Shown here: piece by piece, positions 57,484 through 64,000 of the stretch
Layout: the number at the start of each line of letters is the position of its first letter
Numbering within the stretch: position 1 is the first letter of the stretch
NCBI GenBank assembly: GCA_963799045.1
Contig: CAWCVN010000007.1
Span: 434,001-498,000 of the forward strand
From: DASRSS01 sp963799045
Lineage (GTDB): Bacteria > Actinomycetota > Actinomycetes > Mycobacteriales > Jatrophihabitantaceae
DNA: 64,000 nt
Direction of reading: 5' to 3'
The notes under the pieces: generated by a model
What the model was told of the DNA's origin: nothing
Seen by the model: only the letters and a program-made list of their open reading frames with translations
Databases searched by the model: none
Translations under genes and position numbers: made by a program

Positions 57484-58407
57484 TCAGCACTCCTCCAACC
57501 GCACGTGCGGGCGCAGTCGCGCCGCAAGCGCTGGGTCGTATCCGCCCGCGACCGGCTCGGCGACCGCCGCGGCAGACACCGCGACGCCGTCGCAGAGCAG
57601 CTCGCGCCAGGTTGCACCGCAAGCCAGCCCGCGCGCGACGGCAGCGACCAGCGCGTCCCCCGCGCCGGTCGGATTGCCGTCGACGTCCTCGTCCAGTCGG
57701 GCCGCCAGCGCCTCGCCGTCCCGGACGGCGACCAGCCCTGCTGCGCCACGCGAGACGATCGCGGCCTGTGCCCCGCGCCGCAGCAGCTGCCGCCCGGATT
57801 CAGTGGCGTCCGTCCGGGTGCGCACCGGCCGGCCCAGCAGGGCGGCCGCCTCGGTCTCGTTCGGCTTCACCACGTCCGGGGCGGCGGCCGCCGCGGCGCT
57901 GAGCACCTCGCCGTCGGCGTCGACGACGGTGAGGGCCCCGTGGTGGCGGGCCAGCCCGATCAGCTGCGCGTAACCGCTCACCGGTGCGCCCGGGGGCAGG
58001 CTTCCGGACAGGACCACCACCTCAACGCCGACGCATGACTCGGCGACGTCGGCCAGCAGCCGCTCCCAATCGCCGGCGCCGACCTGCGGGCCCGCCTCGC
58101 TGAACACGGTGGCCTGGTCCTGCGCCACCACCGCGACGGCCCGCCGCGACTCGGCCGCGAGCGCGGTGAGGCGGTGCTCGATCCCGGACGCGGTCAGGTC
58201 CGCATCGATCAGCTCGCCGGCGGCGCCACCCGCGAACCCGCACACCAGGACCGGCTCGCCGAGCTGGCGCAGCACGCGCGCAACGTTGACGCCTTTGCCG
58301 CCGGCCCGTGAGCGGACGTCGGAGACGCGGTGGCTCTCGCCCACCCGGAGCTGCGCGACCCGGTAGGTCACGTCGACCGCGGCATTCACGCATACCGCCA
58401 CGATCAC
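57484..58407 (-). CDS. PfkB-family phosphosugar kinase (1-PFK/tagatose-6-P kinase)
   Basis: 307 residues. Family motifs: NAAVDVTYRVAQLRVGESHR, SRAGGKGVNVARVLRQLGEP, VVVLSGSLPPGAP, DVVKPNETEAAALLG and the C-terminal active site VDGNPTGAGDALVAAVARGL with its catalytic Asp. It belongs to the FruK/LacC branch. The product would be a ketose bisphosphate for the aldolase next door. GTG at 58407 overlaps the ROK stop (GTGA). Confidence 0.85.
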   Translation of the reverse strand: MIVAVCVNAAVDVTYRVAQLRVGESHRVSDVRSRAGGKGVNVARVLRQLGEPVLVCGFAGGAAGELIDADLTASGIEHRLTALAAESRRAVAVVAQDQATVFSEAGPQVGAGDWERLLADVAESCVGVEVVVLSGSLPPGAPVSGYAQLIGLARHHGALTVVDADGEVLSAAAAAAPDVVKPNETEAAALLGRPVRTRTDATESGRQLLRRGAQAAIVSRGAAGLVAVRDGEALAARLDEDVDGNPTGAGDALVAAVARGLACGATWRELLCDGVAVSAAAVAEPVAGGYDPALAARLRPHVRLEEC

Positions 58408-59342
58408 TGCGCGACTGCCTCGGCCGGCCAGGCCTCGAACTCCGACTCGCCGACGGCCCGCCACGCGAGGATGGCCGCACCCAGCATGCCGGCGCGCGAG
58501 CCGAGCGTCGACAGCACCACCTCGGGCCTGTCGCGCCAGACCACGCGCTCGGTGAGCACGTCCCGCACCGGGTCCAGCAGCCCGCTCCCGGCGTGCGACA
58601 GGCCGCCGCTGAGCACGATCAACGCGGGGTCGAGCAGCATCGTGCAGGCGGCCAGGGCGATGCCGAGAGCGGTGGTGGCCTCGGCCCAGACCGCCGCCGC
58701 GTCCGGGTCGCTCGACCTGCGCCGTGCGATCTCCGGGGCCTGCTCGGTGTGCCCGCTGCGCTCGGCGTAGCGGCGGCTGATCGACGCCGCCGACGCGTAC
58801 CGTTCCAGGCACCCCCGCTGACCACACGGGCACGGCTCGCCGTCCGGCCAGACCGGCAGGTGGCCCAGCTCCCCGGCCAGCCGGCGCGCGCCGGGCACGT
58901 GCCGGCCGGCCGCGGTCACCACGGCGGCGATGCCCGTGCCGACGACGGCCACGAGGCTGTCCTCGACGCCGCGCGCCAGCCCTACCGCGCGCTCGGCCAG
59001 CCCCGCGGCGCGCACGTCGTGCTCGAGCACGGTGGGCAGGCCGGTGTCGGCGTGCACGAGCTCACGCAACGGGGCGTCGCGCCAGCCGACGTTGGCCGCG
59101 AAGCGCGCGATCCCGGCGTCGGAGTCCACGTCTCCCGGGACGACCAGCCCGACCGCCGCGACGCCACCGGTGCCGACCAGTGATCGGATGGTCGAGCGGA
59201 TGGCCGCCACGACCGCCTGCGGGCCGTCCGCGACCGGCGTCGCCAGCGTGACCTCCTTGCTCAGCCCGCCGGCCTCGTCGATGCGGCCGGCCTTGATCGA
59301 CGTGCCGCCGACATCGACGGCGACGACCGCACCGGCGGTCAT
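58404..59342 (-). CDS. ROK-family sugar kinase
   Basis: 312 residues. ATP site VVAVDVGGTSIKAGRID; ROK zinc motif GEPCPCGQRGCLERYASAAS (H-x..C-x-C-G-x2-G-C-x-E) with upstream GELGHLPVWPDG; VVGTGIAAVV and IVLSGGLSHAGSGLL. Such kinases phosphorylate glucose, GlcNAc, GalNAc or ManNAc at the 6-position. In this operon it would make the hexosamine 6-phosphate used by NagA. ATG overlaps the SIS gene stop (ATGA). Confidence 0.85.
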   Translation of the reverse strand: MTAGAVVAVDVGGTSIKAGRIDEAGGLSKEVTLATPVADGPQAVVAAIRSTIRSLVGTGGVAAVGLVVPGDVDSDAGIARFAANVGWRDAPLRELVHADTGLPTVLEHDVRAAGLAERAVGLARGVEDSLVAVVGTGIAAVVTAAGRHVPGARRLAGELGHLPVWPDGEPCPCGQRGCLERYASAASISRRYAERSGHTEQAPEIARRRSSDPDAAAVWAEATTALGIALAACTMLLDPALIVLSGGLSHAGSGLLDPVRDVLTERVVWRDRPEVVLSTLGSRAGMLGAAILAWRAVGESEFEAWPAEAVAQ

Positions 59343-60226
59343 TGCAGCACGATCGAGCGGGTCAGGTTCCGCGGCGAGTCCGGATCGAGGCCCTTGTGGG
59401 CGGCCAGGCTCACCGCCAGGCGCTGCGCGCGCACCAGCTGCGCCATCGGGTCGAACTGCTGTTCCTCGACGACGGCGGCCCCGGTGCCGGCCAGCTCGTC
59501 GGCGAGTCCGGGCGGCGGGTCGCCGAAGAACCACACGACCGAGTGCGCGTCGACCACGCTGATCGGGCCGTGGCGGAATTCCATCGCCGGGTAGGACTCG
59601 GTCCACATCTGCGCGGCCTCACGACACTTCAGCGCCGCCTCGTTGGCCAGGCCCACCGTCCACCCGGTGCCGAGGAAGGCGAAGTGCCGGCGGTCGCCCA
59701 GCTCGTCCGGCGGCGGGCCGTCGAGCTCCGCCTCCGCATCCGCGATCGCCGTGGTCAGGTCCGCACCGAGGTGGGCGCGCCACAGGGCCAGGGCCGAGGT
59801 GGCGAACCGGGTCTGCACGACCGAGCGCTCGTCGGCAAAGCCGAGCGGCACGACAGCGCCCGCCGCCTGCGCCGCCGGCAGGGCGGTGCCGGTCGTGATC
59901 GCGGTCGACCTGCGCCCGTCCGGCAGTGCCGCCAACAGCCGCACGACCTCGGTGGTCGTGCCCGACCGGGTCAGTGCGACGACGTGGTCGTAGGTGCGCT
60001 CGCCGGGGAACTCGGAGGCCGGGAACGCATCGGTCTCGCCGTGCCCGGCGCCTTCGCGCAGCGCGGCGAACGACTGCGCCATGAACAGTGACGTGCCGCA
60101 GCCGACGACCGCGACCCGGGCACCGCGGTCGGGCAGGGCGGCGGCGACGTCGGCCGTGCCGGCCAACTCGGCGGCGCGCCGCCAACAGTCCGGCTGGCTG
60201 GCGATCTCGCTGTCGACGAACGACAT
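59339..60226 (-). CDS. SIS-domain aminosugar-phosphate deaminase/isomerase (AgaS-like)
   Basis: 295 residues with two SIS units: AVVGCGTSLFMAQSFAALRE, VVALTRSGTTTEVVRLLAAL, FLGTGWTVGLANEAALKCRE and AMEFRHGPISVVDAHSVVWF (phosphosugar-binding SGT; helix with Glu; FRHGP). The AgaS branch converts galactosamine 6-phosphate to tagatose 6-phosphate with loss of ammonia; the related GlmS/NagB-II branch does glucosamine 6-phosphate. The neighbours (PfkB kinase and class II aldolase) favour the AgaS reaction. ATG at 60226. Confidence 0.8.
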   Translation of the reverse strand: MSFVDSEIASQPDCWRRAAELAGTADVAAALPDRGARVAVVGCGTSLFMAQSFAALREGAGHGETDAFPASEFPGERTYDHVVALTRSGTTTEVVRLLAALPDGRRSTAITTGTALPAAQAAGAVVPLGFADERSVVQTRFATSALALWRAHLGADLTTAIADAEAELDGPPPDELGDRRHFAFLGTGWTVGLANEAALKCREAAQMWTESYPAMEFRHGPISVVDAHSVVWFFGDPPPGLADELAGTGAAVVEEQQFDPMAQLVRAQRLAVSLAAHKGLDPDSPRNLTRSIVLQ

Positions 60227-60240
60227 GAGCGTTGCGCTCC

Positions 60241-61125
60241 TTACTTGATGGATCCCGCGGTGAGGCCGCTGACGACTCGGCCCTCGATGACTGCGAACAA
60301 CGCGATGACCGGCAGCGTCGCGATCACCGACCCGGCGAACAGGTGGCCCCAGTCGATCGAGTACTGACCGATGTAGGAGTTGATGAACACGGTCAGCGGC
60401 GTCTTGGAAGCGGGCTGGCCGAGCGTGAGGGTGAGGGCGACGAGGAACTCGTTCCACGCGCCGATGAACGTGAAGATCAGCGCGGTGACGACGCCGGGCA
60501 GCGCGATGGGCAGGGTGATCCGCATCAGCGCGCCCAGCCGCCCCGTGCCGTCGACCATCGCGGCCTCCTCCAGTTCGACGGGGATGGAGGAGAAGTAGGC
60601 GTTGAGGATCCACACGGCGAAGGCGAGGTTGAACCCGGCGTTGACCAGGATCAGCGACAGGATCGGGCTGGGCAGGTTGAAGCTGGTGAACTCGCGTTGC
60701 ACACCCACCAGCATCGCGGCGGGCTGGAACATCTGGGTGGACAGCACCAGCAGCAGGAACAGCGTCCGGCCGCGGAAGCGTCGCCGCGCGGTGTAGTACG
60801 CGGCGGGCAGGGCGACGACCAGCACGACCAGTGTCGCGCCGCCGGCGACCTTCAGGCTGGCGCCGAGGCTGCCGCCGAAGCCGGTCTTCCAGATCGAGGT
60901 GAAGCTGGAGAAGTCCCAGTGCTTCGGGATGTAGCCGGGGCTGGTCAACTCGTTGGCAGGGCGCAGTGCAGTGATCACCATCTCCGCGTACGGCAGGATG
61001 AAGATCATCGCGATCAGATAGGCGGCGAGCGAGATGGCCAGCGTCCGCCCGTTGACGCGCCTGCTTCGGGTACGCCGAGGGGAAGGCACCCGCGCCTGCT
61101 CGACCTCGGAGGTGGCGACGGCCAT
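60241..61125 (-). CDS. Sugar ABC transporter permease (MalG/DasC-like)
   Basis: 294 residues with six membrane helices. The ATPase-coupling EAA loop is ELEEAAMVDGTGRLGALMRI with the MalG-type ending. Ends GRVVSGLTAGSIK, typical of carbohydrate permease CUT1. Its start overlaps the stop of the MalF-like gene (TGATG). No ATPase gene is in the cluster; CUT1 systems in actinobacteria often share a distant MsiK. Confidence 0.9.
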   Translation of the reverse strand: MAVATSEVEQARVPSPRRTRSRRVNGRTLAISLAAYLIAMIFILPYAEMVITALRPANELTSPGYIPKHWDFSSFTSIWKTGFGGSLGASLKVAGGATLVVLVVALPAAYYTARRRFRGRTLFLLLVLSTQMFQPAAMLVGVQREFTSFNLPSPILSLILVNAGFNLAFAVWILNAYFSSIPVELEEAAMVDGTGRLGALMRITLPIALPGVVTALIFTFIGAWNEFLVALTLTLGQPASKTPLTVFINSYIGQYSIDWGHLFAGSVIATLPVIALFAVIEGRVVSGLTAGSIK

Positions 61126-62081
61126 CAGCTGCTCACCTGCTCACGCCACTTCGTCATCTTCAAGAAGACCAGCACGATGACGATCACCAGCCCGAAGTTG
61201 ATCACCGACATGGCCGCGGACTCACCGATGTAGCTCCGCTTGAGGATGAACATGAAGGTCGTGGTGGTGCTGGTCTCGTAGCCCGGCCCGCCACGGGTCA
61301 TCTCCCAGATGATCGGGAACGAGTTGAACACGTTGATCACGTTGATCAGGGTGGCGACGATCAGCGCCGGTCGCAGCAGCGGCAGCGTGATCGACCGGTA
61401 GGTACGCCAGGTGCCGGCACCGTCCATGCGCGCCGCCTCGTAGACGTCCTTGGGGATCGTCTGCAGCCCGGCGAGCAGCGCGTAGGTCGTGAACGGCAGC
61501 GACACGAAGATCGCGACAACCATCATCCACACCATCGCCGAGGTCGGCCTGCCCAGCCAGTCCGCCTGCCGCGAGCCGAGGCGGTGCAGCACGCCGATGT
61601 CGTGCATGAAGACGTTGATGGCGCCACTGCTCGCCTGCAGCGCCCACCGGAAGATCAGCGACGTCATCACCACCGAGGCCGCCCACGGCGCAATGAGTGC
61701 CCAGCGGGCCACCCGCCGCCCCGGGAAGCGCTGGTTGAACAGCTGGGCGAGGCCGAGCGAGAGCACGATCGTCACGGCGACCACGACCACGACCCACAGG
61801 ACGGTGCGGATCAGCACGCCGTTGAGCGCCGACTCGTTGAACAGGTTCTCGAAGTTCTTCCAGCCGGCCGAACCGAGCACGAACCCGTCCGGGCTGATGT
61901 GCAGTAACGAGGTCTGGAACATGACCACGACCGGCCAGATCACCACGACGCCGATCAGGGCCAGTGCCGGCCCGATCCAGACCAGAGGGGCAAGTGCCCG
62001 CAGCACGCGGCGTGCCCGGACCGAACCTCGGGCGTGCGGTCGCGGGGCCGGAGTGGCAGCGGCAGTTAGCTGATCGGACAC
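61125..62081 (-). CDS. Sugar ABC transporter permease (MalF/DasB-like)
   Basis: 318 residues. Hydrophobic helices from LVWIGPALALIGVVVIWPVV onward; EAA loop DVYEAARMDGAGTWRTYRSI; the MalF periplasmic region is short, as in CUT1 systems of actinobacteria. Pairs with the MalG-like protein to form the channel. Preceded by a 13-bp stem hairpin that separates it from the binding-protein gene. Confidence 0.9.
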   Translation of the reverse strand: MSDQLTAAATPAPRPHARGSVRARRVLRALAPLVWIGPALALIGVVVIWPVVVMFQTSLLHISPDGFVLGSAGWKNFENLFNESALNGVLIRTVLWVVVVVAVTIVLSLGLAQLFNQRFPGRRVARWALIAPWAASVVMTSLIFRWALQASSGAINVFMHDIGVLHRLGSRQADWLGRPTSAMVWMMVVAIFVSLPFTTYALLAGLQTIPKDVYEAARMDGAGTWRTYRSITLPLLRPALIVATLINVINVFNSFPIIWEMTRGGPGYETSTTTTFMFILKRSYIGESAAMSVINFGLVIVIVLVFLKMTKWREQVSS

Positions 62082-62111
62082 GTCAAGCCTCTTCCGCGCG
62101 ATCGTGAAGAT

Positions 62112-62148
62112 CCGGCGTGGGAGCCCGGGTCACGAGCTCCCACGCCGG
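62112..62148 (-). terminator. 13-bp hairpin between binding protein and permeases
   Basis: CCGGCGTGGGAGC (62112-62124) pairs perfectly with GCTCCCACGCCGG (62136-62148) around an 11-base loop. It lies 12 bases past the binding-protein stop and before the permease genes of the same operon. There is no T tract. It fits a partial terminator or mRNA-stabilising stem that keeps the binding protein more abundant than the channel. Confidence 0.65.
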
Positions 62149-62159
62149 ACGTTACCGAC

Positions 62160-63416
62160 TCAGGCGCCCTTCTCGGCAGTGGCCTGGATTGCGTCGAGCA
62201 CCTTGCTCGGGTTGCCCGTGATCGCGGTACCGATCGTCTGCTGGATCTGCGCCTTCACATTCGCCCACACCGGGTCGTTCGGGTACTGGACGCCGCTGGG
62301 CAGCGCCTTGAGGAACGGGCCGAAGATCGGGTCCGACGACAGCGCCTGCACGGCCGAGTTCGTGGCGGGGAGCAGGTCGTACTCCTTGTCGAACTGCAGC
62401 TGGTACTTGTCCTGGTAGGCGAAGTCGAGGAACTTCTTGATCTCGGCCTTGTGCCCGTTCTTGTTGAACGCGGCCACGTTGTCGCACACGGCCAGGGTCG
62501 TGTTCAGCGGGCCGTTCTTGCCGGCGATCGGCACCGATGCCCAGTCGGAGGCGCCGAGCACGCCGGCCTTCTGGATCATCGGGATGAGCGCCGGAGATCC
62601 GTTCATCATGCCCGCCTTGCCGTTGGCGAAGTCGGTCCAGCTGTCGGCGGTGCGGTTCTTCGTGCCCGGGTTCGGCTCGGTGTCACCGGCCTGCACGAGC
62701 TGCTTGAGGAACTGCAGCGTCGCGACGTTCTGCGAGCTGTTGATGACCCACTTGCCACTGGAGTCCTGGTACCCGCCGCCGTTGCCCAGGAACCACAGCA
62801 GCGCCTCGGCCTGGCCCTCCTCGGGGCCGAGCGGGAGATCGAAGCCGATCTTGCCCAGGGCCTTGATCTTGGCCGCATCGGTCTGAATGTCCGTCCAGCT
62901 GCCGGGGGGCGAGCTGATGCCGGCCTGCTGGAACAGCTTCTTGTTGTAGAACAGCGTGCGCGAGCTCGTCGTGAACGGCATGCCGTACTGGGTGCCCTTG
63001 TAGCTGTCCAGCGGCTTGAACTCCGACAGCAGGTTGCCCAGGTTGGAGATGACCTCACTGGCCGGGTAGAGCAGGCCCTCCTGCGCGTAGTTCGGGAAGT
63101 AGTCGCCCTCGGTGATGTCCGGGTAGTTCTTGTTCTGGATCATCGTCTGGACCTGGTTGTCGTAGTCGTTCCAGTTGATGGCGGTGACCTTGACCGAGAT
63201 CGACGGGTTGGCCTTGTGGAAGTCGTCGATGATGCCCTGCCAGTACTTCTGGCTGGTGTTGCTGGGGCCGGTTCCGTAGTCGGCGACGACGAGCTTCAAG
63301 GTGACGTTGCCACCGCCGCCGCCACTGTTGCTGTTGCCACCCGAGCTGGAACATCCGGTGATCGTCAGCGCCGCAGCGGTCGCTACCGCCACCGCACCGA
63401 TCAGGCTCCGCTTCAT
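62160..63416 (-). CDS. Sugar-binding lipoprotein of CUT1 ABC transporter (DasA-like)
   Basis: 418 residues. Signal peptide with lipobox LTITGC followed by a Ser/Gly-rich linker (SSSGGNSNSGGGGG). Solute-binding family 1 motifs: YWQGIIDDFHKANPSISVKV, YPDITEGDYFPNYAQEGLLY, GMPFTTSSRTLFYNKKLFQQ, FANGKAGMMNGSPALIPMIQ. It would deliver an N-acetylhexosamine or its oligomer to the permeases. Two DasR-like operators precede it, matching the regulation of dasA in Streptomyces. ATG at 63416. Confidence 0.88.
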   Translation of the reverse strand: MKRSLIGAVAVATAAALTITGCSSSGGNSNSGGGGGNVTLKLVVADYGTGPSNTSQKYWQGIIDDFHKANPSISVKVTAINWNDYDNQVQTMIQNKNYPDITEGDYFPNYAQEGLLYPASEVISNLGNLLSEFKPLDSYKGTQYGMPFTTSSRTLFYNKKLFQQAGISSPPGSWTDIQTDAAKIKALGKIGFDLPLGPEEGQAEALLWFLGNGGGYQDSSGKWVINSSQNVATLQFLKQLVQAGDTEPNPGTKNRTADSWTDFANGKAGMMNGSPALIPMIQKAGVLGASDWASVPIAGKNGPLNTTLAVCDNVAAFNKNGHKAEIKKFLDFAYQDKYQLQFDKEYDLLPATNSAVQALSSDPIFGPFLKALPSGVQYPNDPVWANVKAQIQQTIGTAITGNPSKVLDAIQATAEKGA

Positions 63417-63471
63417 GTCGAACCTCTCTTCGCTGCGTTCGTGTCGACCGACTTGCGGCCTGAGCCCGCTA

Positions 63472-63487
63472 CATGGTCTGGACCATT
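63472..63487. promoter_or_regulatory. DasR-like operator (dre), copy 1
   Basis: CATGGTCTGGACCATT is a palindrome over the core ATGGTC-TG-GACCAT and close to the dre consensus ACTGGTCTAGACCACT bound by the GntR regulator DasR. It lies 56 bases before the binding-protein start. Confidence 0.75.
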
Positions 63488-63528
63488 CCCAAGCCGCGGG
63501 TAAACCGAACCGTACACGCCATCGGACT

Positions 63529-63544
63529 ATTGGTCTAGACCAGT
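63529..63544. promoter_or_regulatory. DasR-like operator (dre), copy 2
   Basis: ATTGGTCTAGACCAGT contains the exact dre core TGGTCTAGACCA. It lies between the nagA stop and the binding-protein promoter, 42 bases from copy 1. DasR is released by glucosamine 6-phosphate or GlcNAc 6-phosphate, so the operon should be induced by amino sugars. No dasR gene is in the window. Confidence 0.8.
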
Positions 63545-63560
63545 GTCGTAACGGTTTGGT

Positions 63561-64000
63561 TCACCCGTGCACGGCGGGCGAACCCAACTCGCACCACACG
63601 CCGTCGGCCATCACGTCGAGCACCCGAAGGTCGTCGCCGAGGACCACCAGATCGGCAGCCAGACCCGGCGCGATGGCGCCGGCCTCGCGCTGGATGCCGA
63701 GCAGATGGGCGGGCGCCGCCGAGGCCGCGACCGAGGCCGCCTCGACCGACATCCCGCTGTACTGGACGGCCCGGCGCACCGCGGCGTCCATCGTCAGCGT
63801 GCTGCCGGCCAGTGAGCCGGTGGTGGCCAGCCGGGCCTGGCCCTGATGCACGCGCACCAACTGGCCGCCGAGCACGAACTCGCCGTCGCCGACGCCGGCG
63901 GCGTCGATTGCGTCGGTCACGAACAGCAGGCGGTCGGGCCGGTGCCCGAGCAGCGCGGTCACGGCGGGGTGCACGTGGACGCCGTCGTTGATCAGCTCGC
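63561..64000 (-). CDS. nagA: N-acetylglucosamine-6-phosphate deacetylase, C-terminal part
   Basis: At least 146 residues run off the window edge. Seen are the metal-site region ELINDGVHVHPAVTALLG (HVHP), the catalytic Asp region LLFVTDAIDAAGVGDGEFVL, TGSLAGSTLTMDAAVRRAVQ and LGIQREAGAIAPGLAADLVV, all diagnostic of NagA/AgaA. It removes acetate from the hexosamine 6-phosphate. It is the first visible gene of the minus-strand amino-sugar cluster; its start lies beyond 64000. Confidence 0.88.
   Translation of the reverse strand, partial: ELINDGVHVHPAVTALLGHRPDRLLFVTDAIDAAGVGDGEFVLGGQLVRVHQGQARLATTGSLAGSTLTMDAAVRRAVQYSGMSVEAASVAASAAPAHLLGIQREAGAIAPGLAADLVVLGDDLRVLDVMADGVWCELGSPAVHG

Noticed and set aside
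60232..61233. 333-residue plus-strand Asp/Gln/Glu-rich frame
   Set aside because: Antisense to the permease gene; low-complexity composition is typical of shadows of hydrophobic genes.
1..64000. CRISPR array or rRNA
   Set aside because: No regularly spaced repeats of suitable length and no rRNA-like conserved segments were seen; the only tandem repeat is the coding 18-bp unit.

Overview
The window is high-GC DNA with GTG starts, GTGA/ATGA gene overlaps and families centred on actinomycetes: DUF5994, ANTAR proteins, IS1380/ISKra4 elements, a DasR-type operator, a GH94 close to Cellulomonas cellobiose phosphorylase, and a fused glycine/sarcosine methyltransferase like that of Actinopolyspora. 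It reads as a chromosomal segment of a soil-type actinobacterium. No rRNA, intact tRNA or CRISPR array was seen.

Region 1 (1-8.1 kb) is an accessory island. It holds a leucine-rich-repeat gene cut by an IS1380-type element (4-bp duplication CTAG), a RES/Xre-type toxin-antitoxin pair with a frameshifted toxin, and an overlapping operon GIY-YIG nuclease - HipA-like kinase - HIRAN-like protein whose kinase is interrupted by an ISKra4-type element (9-bp duplication; removing it restores a 303-codon frame). The island ends in three 11-bp-spaced GTCCGCAA repeats and the 3' part of a tRNA-Arg(CCU), i.e. an integration site.

Region 2 (8.3-25.4 kb) is mostly intact chromosome: GH63 glucosidase, VOC protein, acyl-CoA synthetase with a KstR-like site, GH94 cellobiose phosphorylase, an ECF sigma remnant, a membrane protein plus NUDIX-like pair, a decayed beta-propeller/FN3 protein, betaine-forming methyltransferase, SURF1 and a DUF347 fusion protein.

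Region 3 (25.4-36.4 kb) is a divergent catabolic locus. One arm has an aminotransferase, FGGY kinase and SIS protein; the other a Dpp-type ABC transporter and a GntR regulator. A shared CATACTGTG motif lies in front of both arms. Most of these genes carry frameshifts.

Region 4 (36.4-52.3 kb) holds small proteins, cold-shock protein, DUF5994 paralogues, cell-surface glycan genes (CDP-glycerol polymerase family, GT2, PIG-L deacetylase + GT4, GT4, GH130, GT + barrel protein), a desaturase and GAF-ANTAR genes. The stretch from 46.6 to 52.3 kb is again rich in frameshifts.

Region 5 (52.3-64 kb) is clean: ANTAR protein, Cys-rich peptide, BioD, CYTH-CHAD protein, then a minus-strand amino-sugar regulon: nagA, sugar-binding lipoprotein, two permeases, SIS deaminase/isomerase, ROK kinase, PfkB kinase and class II aldolase. 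Two DasR-like operators lie between nagA and the binding protein. The gene set reads as import, phosphorylation, deacetylation, deamination, second phosphorylation and aldol cleavage of an N-acetylhexosamine, with GalNAc the favoured substrate by inference.
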